Shown here one piece after another: positions 35,659 through 45,500 of a stretch of DNA of 64,000 nucleotides; within the stretch, counting starts at the first letter, position 1; the number at the start of each line of letters is the position of its first letter. Origin of the DNA: Trichomonas vaginalis G3 (Eukaryota; Parabasalia; Trichomonadida; Trichomonadidae); NCBI RefSeq assembly GCF_026262505.1, contig NC_067206.1, positions 39,879,660 through 39,943,659 of the forward strand, read 5' to 3'. The notes under the pieces were generated by a model. It was not told the DNA's origin. It saw only the letters and a list, made by a program, of their open reading frames with translations, and did not search any database. The position numbers were made by a program, and so were the translations under genes.

Positions 35659-35790
35659 TTACGAGTACATATGCTGAACATTTGCAGGCATTGGTTCATC
35701 TTCATATTCTCTGTACTTTTCTGCCACGTCAAATAAATAAATGACACAATGGAAAAAACCTAAAACAAGTAGTCCTATTTCAAACCACAT
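35659..35790 (-). CDS. Small single-span membrane protein p43, copy B
   Basis: The same 43-residue frame as 7162-7293, with a transmembrane helix at the front. Its start overlaps the methyltransferase end by 16 bases in another frame, as in copy A. Confidence 0.65.
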   Translation of the reverse strand: MWFEIGLLVLGFFHCVIYLFDVAEKYREYEDEPMPANVQHMYS

Positions 35791-36593
35791 TTACTTACTA
35801 ATAAAATTTCTTTATTGTGACACTTTCTCCCGTTTATAGGACCTCTCTCATATTCTATCTTGTCATATTTAAACACATAGTCATGTATGTCCTCTAACCA
35901 TCTCATAACGGTTTCCAAACCACTTTTATCGGATGTAAAGTAAAAGCATGGATGGTTATGTATAACGTCTAAAGTTTCTAAAGAGTCTCTCAAAGTCCAG
36001 TCTACTTGGTATTGAAAATCCCATGTGTTATAGAACGGCGGGTCCACTATAAAGAAAACATTTTCCTTGTCTTTATATTTTTCATACAACTCTGTCCAAT
36101 GACATCTCACAAACTCTATACCCTCAATATATTTTTCTATGTCCTCTTTGAAAACATTTGTATAGTTGAGATATAAAACTTTTGACATGAGTGTTTCAAT
36201 GTCATGAACTCTTATAGAACCACTATATAATAGTCTAGCAGATATACTATCCCAGTCTATATATTCTGCTTTTTTCAAAACCTCTCTCACAATATTTTTC
36301 TTATCTAATGGTATACGTTCCATCTTACCTATAGGTATCTTTTCTTTTAACTCTTTCAATATATTGTTTGTGTCTGGAATATGTTTGAGACGGTCCATAT
36401 AGTTGTCGAAGTCATTGCATATAATCTTTGAGTCTGGGAATATTGTATGACATAAATGGGATATATAGAAACTTCCACCGAACAAATCTACAAATGTTAG
36501 ACCATTCGGTAGTTTCTTAAGTTCTCTCAATATAATATCTTTACATCTACTCTTATTTCCAAAGAACGGTAACGGTGGTTTTGTAAAATTCAT
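35775..36593 (-). CDS. Dam-like (D12 class) adenine-N6 DNA methyltransferase, copy B
   Basis: 272 residues with the same landmarks as 7278-8096: PFFGNKSR, VDLFGGSF, ICNDFDN and DPPFYNT. It is open throughout and is the last gene before the right terminal repeat. About twenty substitutions separate it from copy A, none in the motifs. It may methylate the GATC-centred iterons of the same element; adenine methylation is reported in Trichomonas, but the link here is inference. Confidence 0.88.
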   Translation of the reverse strand: MNFTKPPLPFFGNKSRCKDIILRELKKLPNGLTFVDLFGGSFYISHLCHTIFPDSKIICNDFDNYMDRLKHIPDTNNILKELKEKIPIGKMERIPLDKKNIVREVLKKAEYIDWDSISARLLYSGSIRVHDIETLMSKVLYLNYTNVFKEDIEKYIEGIEFVRCHWTELYEKYKDKENVFFIVDPPFYNTWDFQYQVDWTLRDSLETLDVIHNHPCFYFTSDKSGLETVMRWLEDIHDYVFKYDKIEYERGPINGRKCHNKEILLVSKCGLK

Positions 36594-36743
36594 TTATATA
36601 TAATAATAAAAATGTTTTTACCCGAAAAGTGACAAAAAAGTGACAAAACATGAAAACATATATAATTTGTGAAAAGTGAAACAAAAAGTGACATTTTTAA
36701 AAGTGACACCATTAATATGATGTAAATAACAACGGTTTTGGTT

Positions 36744-36847
36744 TTGTCACCGGTTGGTCGGCTGGGTTCGGTCCTCCTCTTGGGTCTTGGGCAAAATTCT
36801 TAGGGCTAGAAGGGGCGCAGCCCCTGGAAGCCCCTCATACCTGACCT
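36744..36847. repeat. Maverick B right terminal inverted repeat
   Basis: Reverse complement of 12318-12422 apart from one missing C and one substitution. It ends CATACCTGACCT at 36847, followed directly by ATTTA. It contains the hairpin GGGGCGCAGCCCC nested inside GGGCT/AGCCC. Confidence 0.9.
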
Positions 36848-36852
36848 ATTTA
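36848..36852. repeat. Target-site duplication, right (ATTTA)
   Basis: Matches 12313-12317. It lies 41 bases before the ATG of the second BspA-like gene, so the insertion sits in that gene's probable promoter region. Confidence 0.75.
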
Positions 36853-36893
36853 CAATTATGAATAATAAGATTCGGAATGGCAATTTTTGACAA

Positions 36894-39800
36894 ATGTTGT
36901 ACGCCTTCTCCTTGATTGCTGTTAAGTTTTCCTTTTCTGACAATATCATAACAACATCAGGAGAAGGTGAAATTAGTCAATGGGATCTTAAACAATATGA
37001 TACAAATACAATTCAGCAAATTATTACCACAAACGGGATTACTAAAATAAACGCATTAGCATTTTTAGAATTTCGCTATCTTGTTAAACTTCATTTATCA
37101 AAAACAATTACATATTTCGCAGGAAATGCAATAAGATTGTGTTCTCGATTTAGGACTCTAACAATAGATCCCGAAAATACTGCATATATACTTGATGCAT
37201 ATGGTAGCCTATTAACATATGATGGCACCTTTCTTGTATATGTCAATAGAACGCTTAATTATTATGAAATACCATCTACAGTTAAGATTATTGGATCACA
37301 TAGTTTCCATCAAATGACTAGGATGTCATATCTTAAGATTCCACATAATGTTTCAAGAGCTGAAAAAGGTCCATTTTACACTGCTAAGATGAAAACGGTT
37401 GAATTTGCAGAAGACTCACTGTGTGAAGCAATTACAGATAATATGTTCGCATATTTCGTGTTTGTGAACATATTTATTCCGAAATTAGTCAAATTGATTG
37501 AATCAAATGCATTTTACAGCGCAAGATCGCTTCAAAATATCACATTTGCAAAAGATTCAGCATTAGAAACAATAGTAGCAAATGCATTTTCCCTAACAAA
37601 TATATTAACAATTACATTACCAGCAAATGTCAATCTTTCTCAAGACGCGTTCAATTTTTCACCAAATCTAGCATCGGTATGCATAACCAACGACAACACA
37701 ACTCTGCAGATAGGCTGCTTCAACGGATGTCCCAATCTCCAAACTATTTCTATCGAAGGCGCAACGAAATACATATTTTCAGACGGAATTCTGATAAATG
37801 CATTGGATAAAACTTGCTTTTTTATTTTATCTAATAGAAAATCTGTTCATTTCAAAAGTGATATGATTCTAAGTTATCAATTGGTTCAAATTTGCCCAAA
37901 TTTGACATCTGTCACTTTTGACGATAATTCATATTTAACATCCATTGATGGAGTGATTTACACTCGCGATTTATCAACTGTATTTGCTATTTGCGGAGGG
38001 TTAAGAGAGGTAAACATCTCAGAAACAGTGAAAATAATCGGAAAAATGAGTTTTGCGGGTTGTCAAAATTTACAAAAAGTGACATTCAATTCTGACATTG
38101 AATTGATAGATGATAATGCCTTTCAGAACTGTAATATCCCAGAATTACATTTCAAGAAAGTGGAAACTGTTATGGAGAACAGTTTTTTGAGCTGCACTGC
38201 AACAGTCATTGATTTCGAGGAAGGACCAAATGCAATTTCTAAGTATTCATTCAGGGAGATCAATGCAAGAGAATTTGTGTTTAAAAACTTAAAGTCAATC
38301 AAAACACAAGCATTCTATTCTTCCTACGTCCAAACAATTACTTTTGATGAATCGTGCACAGTTTCTAATTTGGAAAACAACGCGTTCATGATCTGCAAAT
38401 CTTTGGAAAACGTGACATTTTGCTCATCAATCAGAAAAATTGATTTCAGATGCTTTATTGAATGCAACAGTTTGATTAACATTGTATTCCCTAGCAATTC
38501 AAGTTTGGAATCAATTGGTGTAGACGCTTTCAAAAGTTGTAATCTAATATCGTTTTGCCACCAAATTTGACTGATGTAGACGGAATGGCTTTCGAGTATT
38601 GTCAAAAACTGCGGACCGTTGAGTTTACATCCGAAACTTTAACATTAAAAAGTGGAGTCTTTTCATTTTGTAATAAATTACAAAAAGTGATATTTAAAAA
38701 AGTGACAAGTGTTGATAAAGAAGCATTTACAAAGTGCTCTAGTTTAGTTTCATTACTTATTCTGGACTCTGACAGAGAACAAGATTTGCCACTTTACTCA
38801 TATAATGGTTCAAATTACAGGCGTGAAGATATGTCACTTTTTGTTGTACCAAATGGTATTACTGAGCTATTTATTTATGACAAGGCATCGCAAATAACAT
38901 CAGGTATTTTATCTATTTGTACGAATTTGAAAACAATTATTTTCCCAAATAATTGCCAAGATTTGATTTTGTCACTTTCAGAGTTATCAAATGTTACTTC
39001 ATTAGAAACAATCGTTTTCCCAGTAACTTATAAGAAAATTCAATTTTCATCTTTATCAAGTTTAACAAATCTCAGAAGCATTTCTTTAGACTTTGTAGAA
39101 GGAAATAGTTTTAAAAATTTGGAAAATTTAGAAACAGTCAATTTTTGGGAAACAAGTACTTTTGAAACACTCCCTGAAGGTTATTTTGAAAATTGCTTCT
39201 CACTGAAAGAAATAAATTTACCTCAAAGTATAAAGACTTTGTCAAAAAGATGTTTTTATTCATGCAATTCACTGGAAAACATTAATTTGCCAAATAATCT
39301 CGAAACAATTGAAGAAGAATGCTTCGCAAGATGTTCAAAACTAAAAGAAATTGAATGCAGGAACTGTAAAAACTTTGGAATTTATTGCTTCAAAAACTGC
39401 GAGAAAATGGTGAAATTCAATTTGAACAATAGTAATTTCACGGTTTTAGAAGGAATGTTTATGAATAATTTCAAATTGATTGAACTAGAATCAGTTGTCA
39501 TTAAAAATGTTTCTAAACATGGGTTCGCAAATTGTTTCTCTTTGAGTGATGAATATTTAATGAATGTTGAGGAACTTGGGGATGAAAGTTTGATTAATTG
39601 CTCAAATATTACTGTCATTCCACGTCAAATTAAAAAGATCGGAGCTAGTTGTTTTACTAATTGCAATATTTTGAAGACGATTTATTTACCGAAAACAATT
39701 TTATCTATTGGAGAGAATTCATTTGAGTTATCAGGGGTAAAATATTTGAATTACTGCGGTAGAAATGATTTCTCATCATCTCCAAATGCTTTTGGAAATT

Positions 39801-39961
39801 CACAAGTAATTGTTTACGTTACAAATGCTTATAATTTCCAGCTGTTTTGCGGCATAAAACCAATTACTAAGCAGCAATGTAACTATGAAATTAAGACAGA
39901 AGATTATGTTCCTTTTTCATTCATAGGAAGTGGTAGATTGGTTCGAAGAATGAATTTTTAA
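36894..39961 (+). pseudogene. BspA-like leucine-rich-repeat protein, frameshifted (~1020 codons)
   Basis: The first frame (36894-38570, 558 aa) and second frame (38555-39961, 468 aa) both carry BspA/TpLRR repeats such as CPNLTSVTFDDNSYL and CSKLKEIECRNC. The break near 38550 falls inside one repeat, as expected from loss of one base. The front is hydrophobic (MLYAFSLIAVKFSF), perhaps a signal. The end lacks a transmembrane segment. No clear host initiator is seen in the 41 bases left between Maverick B and the ATG, so expression may also be affected. Confidence 0.8.
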
Positions 39962-40678
39962 TTATATAATTTCTATATTGTTTTGTTTATTTGTATATAA
40001 ATTTTATTTTTCATTTTTCTTCGTTTTTATACGAATAGAAAAGATCTGAAATCAACACTTGGTAATTATATCCTATCTGGAAAGCTAGAATAAATTTTAT
40101 CATCTTCATGTAAGTAATCATGAAATAAATTTTTAATTCAACAATCAATAGACAAGTAGACCTGATACTAGCCCTTAATTATTTTGCGGAATAATTGGAT
40201 TTTTGAGATTGAATGTTTTTTTTCCAACAATAAAATATTAAGTTCAAGATCTTATATTTTTCAATGTATCGTAATCGAATGGAATGATATAACTAGTTAA
40301 ATTGCTCTGATTCTATTATTTGAGCTTCAGAACATAGAATAATCCATTCAAACATCAATTAATATAAAAAACATATTAGCAACTGTTTTCACTTTCCTAA
40401 AAAGTGACACCGTTCTTACACAATCATTGCATAAAGTTTGAAAATTATTTTATTAAAAGCTCATACCTAAAGAATAATAGTATTAATTGAGCATCAAATA
40501 GACAACTATAATGAAATGCATTTTGCATTCATGAGTAATTCTTTCAATTACTAATATTATATAGTTTATAAATATAATTCTATTTCACATTCAGAGAATC
40601 ACTTTATATAAAAGTTTGCATAAAATTCCTATAAAATTATAGAATATATTTTGAAAATTGTTAACAAAAAATTATACA
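39962..40678. other. AT-rich intergenic stretch, no gene seen
   Basis: This 717-bp stretch separates the BspA-like gene from the 40-63 kb element. No frame, repeat or hairpin of note was seen. Similarity to U2 of the next element starts abruptly at 40679 (AACTTATACTCAAAAG), so this is taken as host flank. Confidence 0.6.
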
Positions 40679-40735
40679 AAAACTTATACTCAAAAGTTAA
40701 ATCGAGAACATGAAGACAGAAATCATTTTAAGAAG

Positions 40736-41374
40736 ATGAAGTACGTTCCAATCGTGATCACTGGCCCAATTGGTGCAGGAAAATCAACATTAGCACGAAT
40801 GATTTCGAAACATCTTGCTATTGATTATGTAAAAGAATATATTGATATAAATGATGGCGAAGAGATGCTTCTAAAGTTCAAAGCGAATTCCATATCATCG
40901 CAAGATTTCCAAGAGTATATTCTTCAAACATACAAAAGCCAGCTCATGCATGTTAAAGGCAATGCATTTATAATGGAGAGACTTCCTGAAGAAGGTTCGA
41001 TCATTTTCAGCAACAGTGATAAAAGCATTCTTGAAAGAGTAGTTCAAGTTCAAGAAGAGTTTGATATTTATGGATACAAAGGAGAAGCAACAGTTCTCAC
41101 GATTCATAACAGTGGCCAAAGTACAGAAATGATAATGAATGAAGTACTTTGCACATTGTTCGGAACCAAACACGTTTCGCGAGAAATGCTGATTTATCTA
41201 AAGAGTTTGAACGGTATCATCATTTATTTGAGAACAACACCAGAGATGTGTATCGAAAGAATAAGAAGGAGAAACAGATTTGCTGAGAAGTCCATAACAT
41301 TGGATGATATGAAAGAAATGTGTAAAAAGTATGATACATACATCAATAATTTCAAGAACTACTATATTCAATAA
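40736..41374 (+). CDS. Deoxynucleoside-kinase-like P-loop kinase, copy 1, 212 aa
   Basis: It probably phosphorylates a nucleoside, supplying precursors for element replication. It begins MKYVPIVITGPIGAGKSTLA with the P-loop at residues 10-18. FIMERLPEEGSIIF near 80 resembles the ERS region of the dNK family, and ERIRRRNRFAEKSI near 185 matches the arginine-rich lid. The start is set by TCATTTTAAGAAG directly before the ATG, a host-type initiator, and by equal length in copies 2 and 3. The frame opens 26 codons earlier in flank. Thymidylate-kinase-like proteins are the main alternative. Confidence 0.75.
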   Translation: MKYVPIVITGPIGAGKSTLARMISKHLAIDYVKEYIDINDGEEMLLKFKANSISSQDFQEYILQTYKSQLMHVKGNAFIMERLPEEGSIIFSNSDKSILERVVQVQEEFDIYGYKGEATVLTIHNSGQSTEMIMNEVLCTLFGTKHVSREMLIYLKSLNGIIIYLRTTPEMCIERIRRRNRFAEKSITLDDMKEMCKKYDTYINNFKNYYIQ

Positions 41375-41640
41375 AAGAATATTTTTTTTTGAAATATTTA
41401 TATAATTATATATCATTTCTAAATATGCACAAAAATATCATGTGAATATACTTACATTAATAGAATAGATTACTGAATTAAGCAAATAACAAGTTAACAA
41501 CTTTATGAATAATGATAAAAGATATAGAATGCTTCCCACACTATAGTTTTTTTTTTAATTATGGCGAGTGTTCACCATATATCAGTCATTCATGAAATAA
41601 ACATTAATGAAAAAAAAATATTTAAAACTGGTACTTTTTA

Positions 41641-41910
41641 CTAATGATATAAACTATTTAAACTCTTAAGCATTTCAAGGTGAGAAATGATTTTGCATAT
41701 TGTGTAAGTTGCGGTTCTTGCTTCCTCAACAATCGTATTTATTGACCTTATGTAAGCTTCTGTATCGCTTTCATTCATCACACTTAAATTTTCAATGAAA
41801 TTGTCAATATCAATGAGATCCGGAGTTTGTTCATTAATAGTTCTTAAGAACTCAAATACTGAACTAAGTTCTGGATCTTGTGACAGAACATTGATAGAAA
41901 CACTTGACAT
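41641..41910 (-). CDS. Small acidic helical protein p89, copy 1
   Basis: This 89-residue protein is acidic, largely helical and of unrecognised family (MSSVSINVLSQDPELSSVFE...). CTCATTTTTCTCAGAAGAG precedes the ATG, a host-type initiator. Copies at 53328-53597 and 61624-61893 have the same protein, the last with Lys to Arg. It always sits between the kinase and W. Confidence 0.7.
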   Translation of the reverse strand: MSSVSINVLSQDPELSSVFEFLRTINEQTPDLIDIDNFIENLSVMNESDTEAYIRSINTIVEEARTATYTICKIISHLEMLKSLNSLYH

Positions 41911-42085
41911 CTCTTCTGAGAAAAATGAGATAATAGAAATTGAATTGATCTGGGCATGATTTTAAAAGTTCATCTTGAACTTTTCATATGATTGAAGGAA
42001 TGCAAATTTAATGAAATATTCTGAAATGATTTTATTAATCATTATATTTTAAATGGATATTTTTAATATTTACTATAAAAAAAAT

Positions 42086-42395
42086 TTACTTTTGAAGTAT
42101 TCATTCAAAAGTGATATTTGATCGTACTCAAAATTATTTTTTGTTTATAGTCTTATTTATGCTTATTATCGAATTATAACTGGTTTCCACTTTTGTGAAG
42201 AAGTAAATTTTCAATGAGAAAACAAAAGTTAACGTATAGTTTTTTATGTAGATATTTTACATGCGAAAAAGATAAAATTTATTCGAAAAATTGTTTAATA
42301 TCTTATGTATGCAATATTAATTTATCGTTCATCAAAATTATCGGAACCACTTTTGAGTACTTTTCGATTTTTGTCAAAAGTTAACTTTTGAATAG
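42086..42395 (+). repeat. W repeat, copy 1 (forward, helicase side)
   Basis: This 310-bp AT-rich repeat begins TTACTTTTGAAGTATTC and ends in the perfect palindrome TCAAAAGTTAACTTTTGA (42374-42391) plus ATAG. It lies between p89 and the helicase. It shares its variant bases with copy 4, the other helicase-side W. Confidence 0.9.
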
Positions 42396-42543
42396 CATCA
42401 GTAATATTTAAACTTTGTTATTTGAGAGGATATCTTTAATACTATATTTATTTTCAAAAATCTTTACAAATTTTTAAAATTTAAAATGATTTCACATCAT
42501 TTTTCATTTTTTCAATTTTATTTTATACCAGACGTGCTAGAGA

Positions 42544-45500
42544 ATGGTAGAAGTTGACCGCAGTGATAACATTGAGGAGTCAATTTTAAAATCTCTATCA
42601 TCAATAAAATTAAGCAATTCATTCATAAAAGATACAATTGAAGAGAAAGATGAAAAGATTAACTCTGGAGAGTATGGCGATCTATCGACACGCTCATTAC
42701 AAATACTGCTTGAAACAAATGAATTATCAATTGTTTCAGAAGGAAGTTTGGCTGCTTATACTAACGACCTACTAGAATTTTCTGATAGACCTACATCAAC
42801 AGATCATGTTGCTAACTCCATTCATGTCTCAATCAGGGTTCTCGATTCAATTGGAGATAAAGAGGCAACCAACTGTCTTCTTTCAAAGATACAAATCGAT
42901 CAAAGCAAGCACAATCACAAAATCGTATCTCCTGCTCATATCATTCATGCATACTGCTCGCATACAGATCATCTATCAATTGTACATGGATATTATGCAA
43001 ATTCATGTGCATATATTGCAGCAAACAAAGAAATGGATCACTTTTATGCATTATTGCAGTCTTATTCTTCAGACAATGAATATATAATAGCAGATTATAG
43101 TATTCATAGGTATTCAACGCATGAAGAGAAAATAAAATTAAGCTCCCTTGTGATTATATACTCTGTTATTTACTTAGATGAGAATAAGAGATCAATACCA
43201 AAAAGAATTGCTTCAGCTTCAGCTTCTAAATCATCAGTTATTGATGATTTAATTAAGATGAGCGCCATCTCAAGTGCTGGAATTCCAGTATCAGACTTTA
43301 TACCATCATTCAACTCTCTCGAAGAAGCAACAAAAAATGATCAGACAATAGCTATTTATTTTGATGATTTCCAAAACATTGTCGGATATCGAATTCTTAA
43401 TAAGATTTCTAGCATAATTTCTGATCCAAATGAAGGAAACTGTATTTCTTTTACGAAGATCGGACTGTTCATTTTACGTGGTACTCAGAAGAAAATAAGA
43501 AATGCATCAGATTCAGTTATCAAAGAATCATCAAATGGAGTTCAAAAGAGTATAAAGTCATATTCAATTGACATTTTCAACAAAGTATGCACATATCTTA
43601 TGGATAAATTCAAAGAAAGAAACTCAACATTTAATATAAATTTTGGAGATCCGATATCTGCGATGAATTTTGTAACAAAAATGCTATATGGCAAAAGTCC
43701 AAATGAAACTCAAGCTGCATTTGCACAATCAGCATTCAAAATAGACTCTAATTTTAAAAATCAAAGTAGAGTGTTTTTCTTATCAACACCACCAGGTTCA
43801 GGAAAAACTGCATGTGAAATAATGCCAGCTGTATTAGAGAGATTCAGACAAATTGATTCAAAAATAGGTGACGAAAAAGGATCAGTAATCATTGCAACTT
43901 CTTTAGTTCAAGTATCTGCTCAGATAGCAACATTTGCAAGCAAAATGATTTGCAGTAGTGAAAAATGGATCCGCGTCAAACGACTTGATGGAGGTATTAA
44001 AGAACAAACTGAAGATGGATATCATTCAAATATGTTATTTCGGAAAAAATCATTTCGAGAAAACATTGCTAATATCAAATGGTTTTACAAGCAGCTCGTT
44101 GATGACGAAAATATTCCTTCAATCGTTCAAGATCTAATGAAAAAATTTAATGTCAGCGAAAACAAAGAAATCGAAAATGAAATAACATCCGTATTTGAAG
44201 ACGAAAATTTATTCAGGAAAAAAGTATTTAGTGAAGTTTTAGATGGATTCGATTCAGAAAGTCAATGCATAGCAGATTGTATTGTTGGGACATATGAAAT
44301 GGTAGCATCAGCCTTATCATATTCAATTTCAACAGGAAAATCACAAGATATCATTCGAAAAATCAAATACATCATTATTGATGAATGGGACACTATTTTT
44401 AGGGTTGCTACAATGAACAACAATAGAACATTAATGCAAACAATGAATCAAAGATTTTCACAATCTTATTGCTTAATAGCTCTTGCTATACTAATAATGA
44501 AAGTTAATCCTTCAACAAAACTAATACTTGCATCTGGAACAGGAAATGAAATGCTGAATAAATGCGAGGATAACTTTAGAACAGGAAAACAATCGAACAT
44601 GCTTGAACCATTAATGAGACCGATAATTTCATACTGTGACTATGAATCCATCATTAAGAAGATTGAAGAATTATCAAATGATAAAAACAATGCTGCAGCA
44701 AATTTTTCACTCAATATAATGCGCAACAAAATTAAAACAATTGAAGAGTTTATGAAAGAAAGCATACCAAGAATGATCAAAATATCATCATCGAATATTT
44801 GGGGTACCAGAAAACTTTCATCATTACCAAAGTCAGTGCTTAGCACAGTAATGCAAGCATATACAATGGTTAATTATATATTTTGCGAAAAATGCATGAA
44901 TAGCGGGGTAATTCGCGCATCATATGCATTGAAATCTACAACAACAAACGATCATGTAATGCATACAATAATGCATCTTACAGCATTATTCTTAATTGAT
45001 ATGAATATTGCAGAAACAATCAAAATGCTTGCAAAATACCCATCAATGCAATCATGGATGTTTATGATATCAGTGATAATTTGCGTATTGACACACGAGA
45101 ATATGTCATTTAGTGAAAAGACTTCACTAATATTTATTCAAAAGAAAGAACTTCATATTGGCATGATGATTTTAATTGGAACAATTTTGCTTATTCTTAA
45201 GAAAGAAGGAAAAATCGATGCAGAATTCCTTTCAAATAGATCACCTCCAGATAATGAAATTTTAGAAACAATTGCAGCAATATCTGCAAAGCCTATAAAA
45301 TTTGTCGATAAATGTTCATCTATTGCACAAACAAGCAAATCATACTCAATTGATCACATAGTACATAAATCAGAGTTGACAAAAGAAAATTACGTAAAGA
45401 TAAAACAAATAACTAGCATTGACGAGGTCGATTATGCAGCATATGCCATTTCAAAAGATCTCTTGAAATTGAACTTTGATATTGACCATATATGGAATCT

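Larger units (their letters stand above)
12318..36847. mobile_element. Maverick/Polinton element B, complete, 24,530 bp
   Basis: Both ends carry the same 104-105 bp terminal inverted repeat and are flanked by ATTTA. Inside are the Maverick hallmarks: integrase, polymerase B (remnant), packaging ATPase (broken), probable major and minor capsid proteins, plus SF3 helicase, KilA-N and T5orf172 proteins, fibre and Dam-like methyltransferase. About 5 kb in the middle is iteron-like repeat DNA. Because polymerase and ATPase are disrupted, this copy could move or be packaged only with help, though its integrase is open throughout. No adenovirus-type maturation protease was recognised. Confidence 0.92.
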
